NCBI RefSeq assembly: GCF_027571405.1
Contig: NZ_CP092968.1
Span: 1,860,001-1,924,000 of the forward strand
Source of the DNA: Methylocystis parvus OBBP
GTDB lineage: Bacteria > Pseudomonadota > Alphaproteobacteria > Rhizobiales > Beijerinckiaceae
Direction: 5' to 3'
Length of the DNA: 64,000 nt
Shown: piece by piece, positions 63,951 through 64,000 of the stretch
How positions within the stretch are numbered: the first letter of the stretch is position 1
How the letters are laid out: the number at the start of each line of letters is the position of its first letter
Notes under the pieces: model-generated
What the model was told of the DNA's origin: nothing
Databases searched by the model: none
What the model saw: the letters and a program-made list of their open reading frames with translations, nothing else
Program-made: the position numbers and the translations under genes

Positions 63951-64000
63951 GCTCGCCACCTTCAGTTGCAGTGCTAGACGCCAACACCGTCCGACGCGAT

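Larger units (their letters stand above)
59791..64000. mobile_element. Probable integrated element at tRNA-Lys (left part; continues past the window)
   Basis: Immediately after tRNA-Lys the housekeeping gene series stops. It is replaced by a primase-helicase, a small primase-domain protein, an unknown protein and an AlpA-like helix-turn-helix protein, all on the minus strand and overlapping, plus a broken small gene. tRNA 3' ends are common integration sites, and this gene set is typical of P4-like satellites and integrative elements. No integrase or second copy of the tRNA end is in the window, so both must lie to the right if the interpretation is correct. The right boundary is unknown. Confidence 0.65.

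Noticed and set aside
63796..63987. 63-codon minus-strand frame near the right edge
   Set aside because: The overlapping frame from 63950 matches a known small island protein pattern better; this one is low-complexity Arg-rich.

Overview
The window is a 64-kb, GC-rich piece of an alphaproteobacterial chromosome. It most likely comes from the Hyphomicrobiales, possibly near Beijerinckiaceae/Methylocystaceae. That placement is inferred from gene content: a FixLJ-type pair, a short GltX, a DUF1467 gene beside mce, a MmgR/ar8-like small RNA, and an HpnI-like glycosyltransferase. No rRNA or CRISPR array is present.

Layout. 1-9 kb: two small exported proteins, mfd with overlapping sdhE, tRNA-Asp, and a 1376-residue PAS/GAF hybrid histidine kinase. 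9-12.5 kb: a FixL/FixJ-like pair and a manganese catalase. 12.6-15 kb: a glycosyltransferase coupled to a frameshifted UDP-galactopyranose mutase. 15-37 kb: a continuous amino-acid catabolic block. It holds a branched-chain (or pyruvate) 2-oxoacid dehydrogenase (E1a, E1b, E2), a leucine/valine-type dehydrogenase, a thiolase, and valine and leucine degradation genes (isobutyryl-CoA-type dehydrogenase, 3-hydroxyisobutyryl-CoA hydrolase, HMG-CoA lyase, methylcrotonyl-CoA carboxylase, methylglutaconyl-CoA hydratase, isovaleryl-CoA dehydrogenase). The phenylalanine/tyrosine route follows (phhA, hpd, hmgA, fumarylacetoacetase, maiA), and mmsA/mmsB close the block. Together these could take Val, Leu, Ile, Phe and Tyr to acetyl-CoA, propionyl-CoA, acetoacetate and fumarate. 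The E3 subunit and propionyl-CoA carboxylase/mutase are not in the window, but methylmalonyl-CoA epimerase is (59 kb).

37-59.6 kb: a mixed housekeeping and accessory stretch. It contains the MmgR-like sRNA, a ParA-like ATPase, a NodU-type carbamoyltransferase, tRNA-Val, gph, a DCC-family protein, rpiA, glutathione reductase, a large exported S8/sedolisin-like protein with six FG-GAP/VCBS repeats, an acyltransferase, class II DAHP synthase, a palindromic repeat abutting a 5'-truncated DUF1810 gene, an HpnI-like glycosyltransferase, gltX, chrA, an NnrU-like protein, a winged-helix/TPR regulator, mce and a DUF1467 gene.

59.7-64 kb: tRNA-Lys followed by what looks like an integrated mobile element that runs off the right edge. 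It has a TOPRIM/ATPase primase-helicase, a separate small primase-type domain protein, an AlpA-like helix-turn-helix protein, a small gene broken by a stop codon, and about 650 bp of gene-free DNA with 9-bp repeats and nested palindromes that could be the element's replication origin. This last region, the MmgR-like RNA, and the broken genes (glf, DUF1810, island ORF) are the most rewarding places to look.
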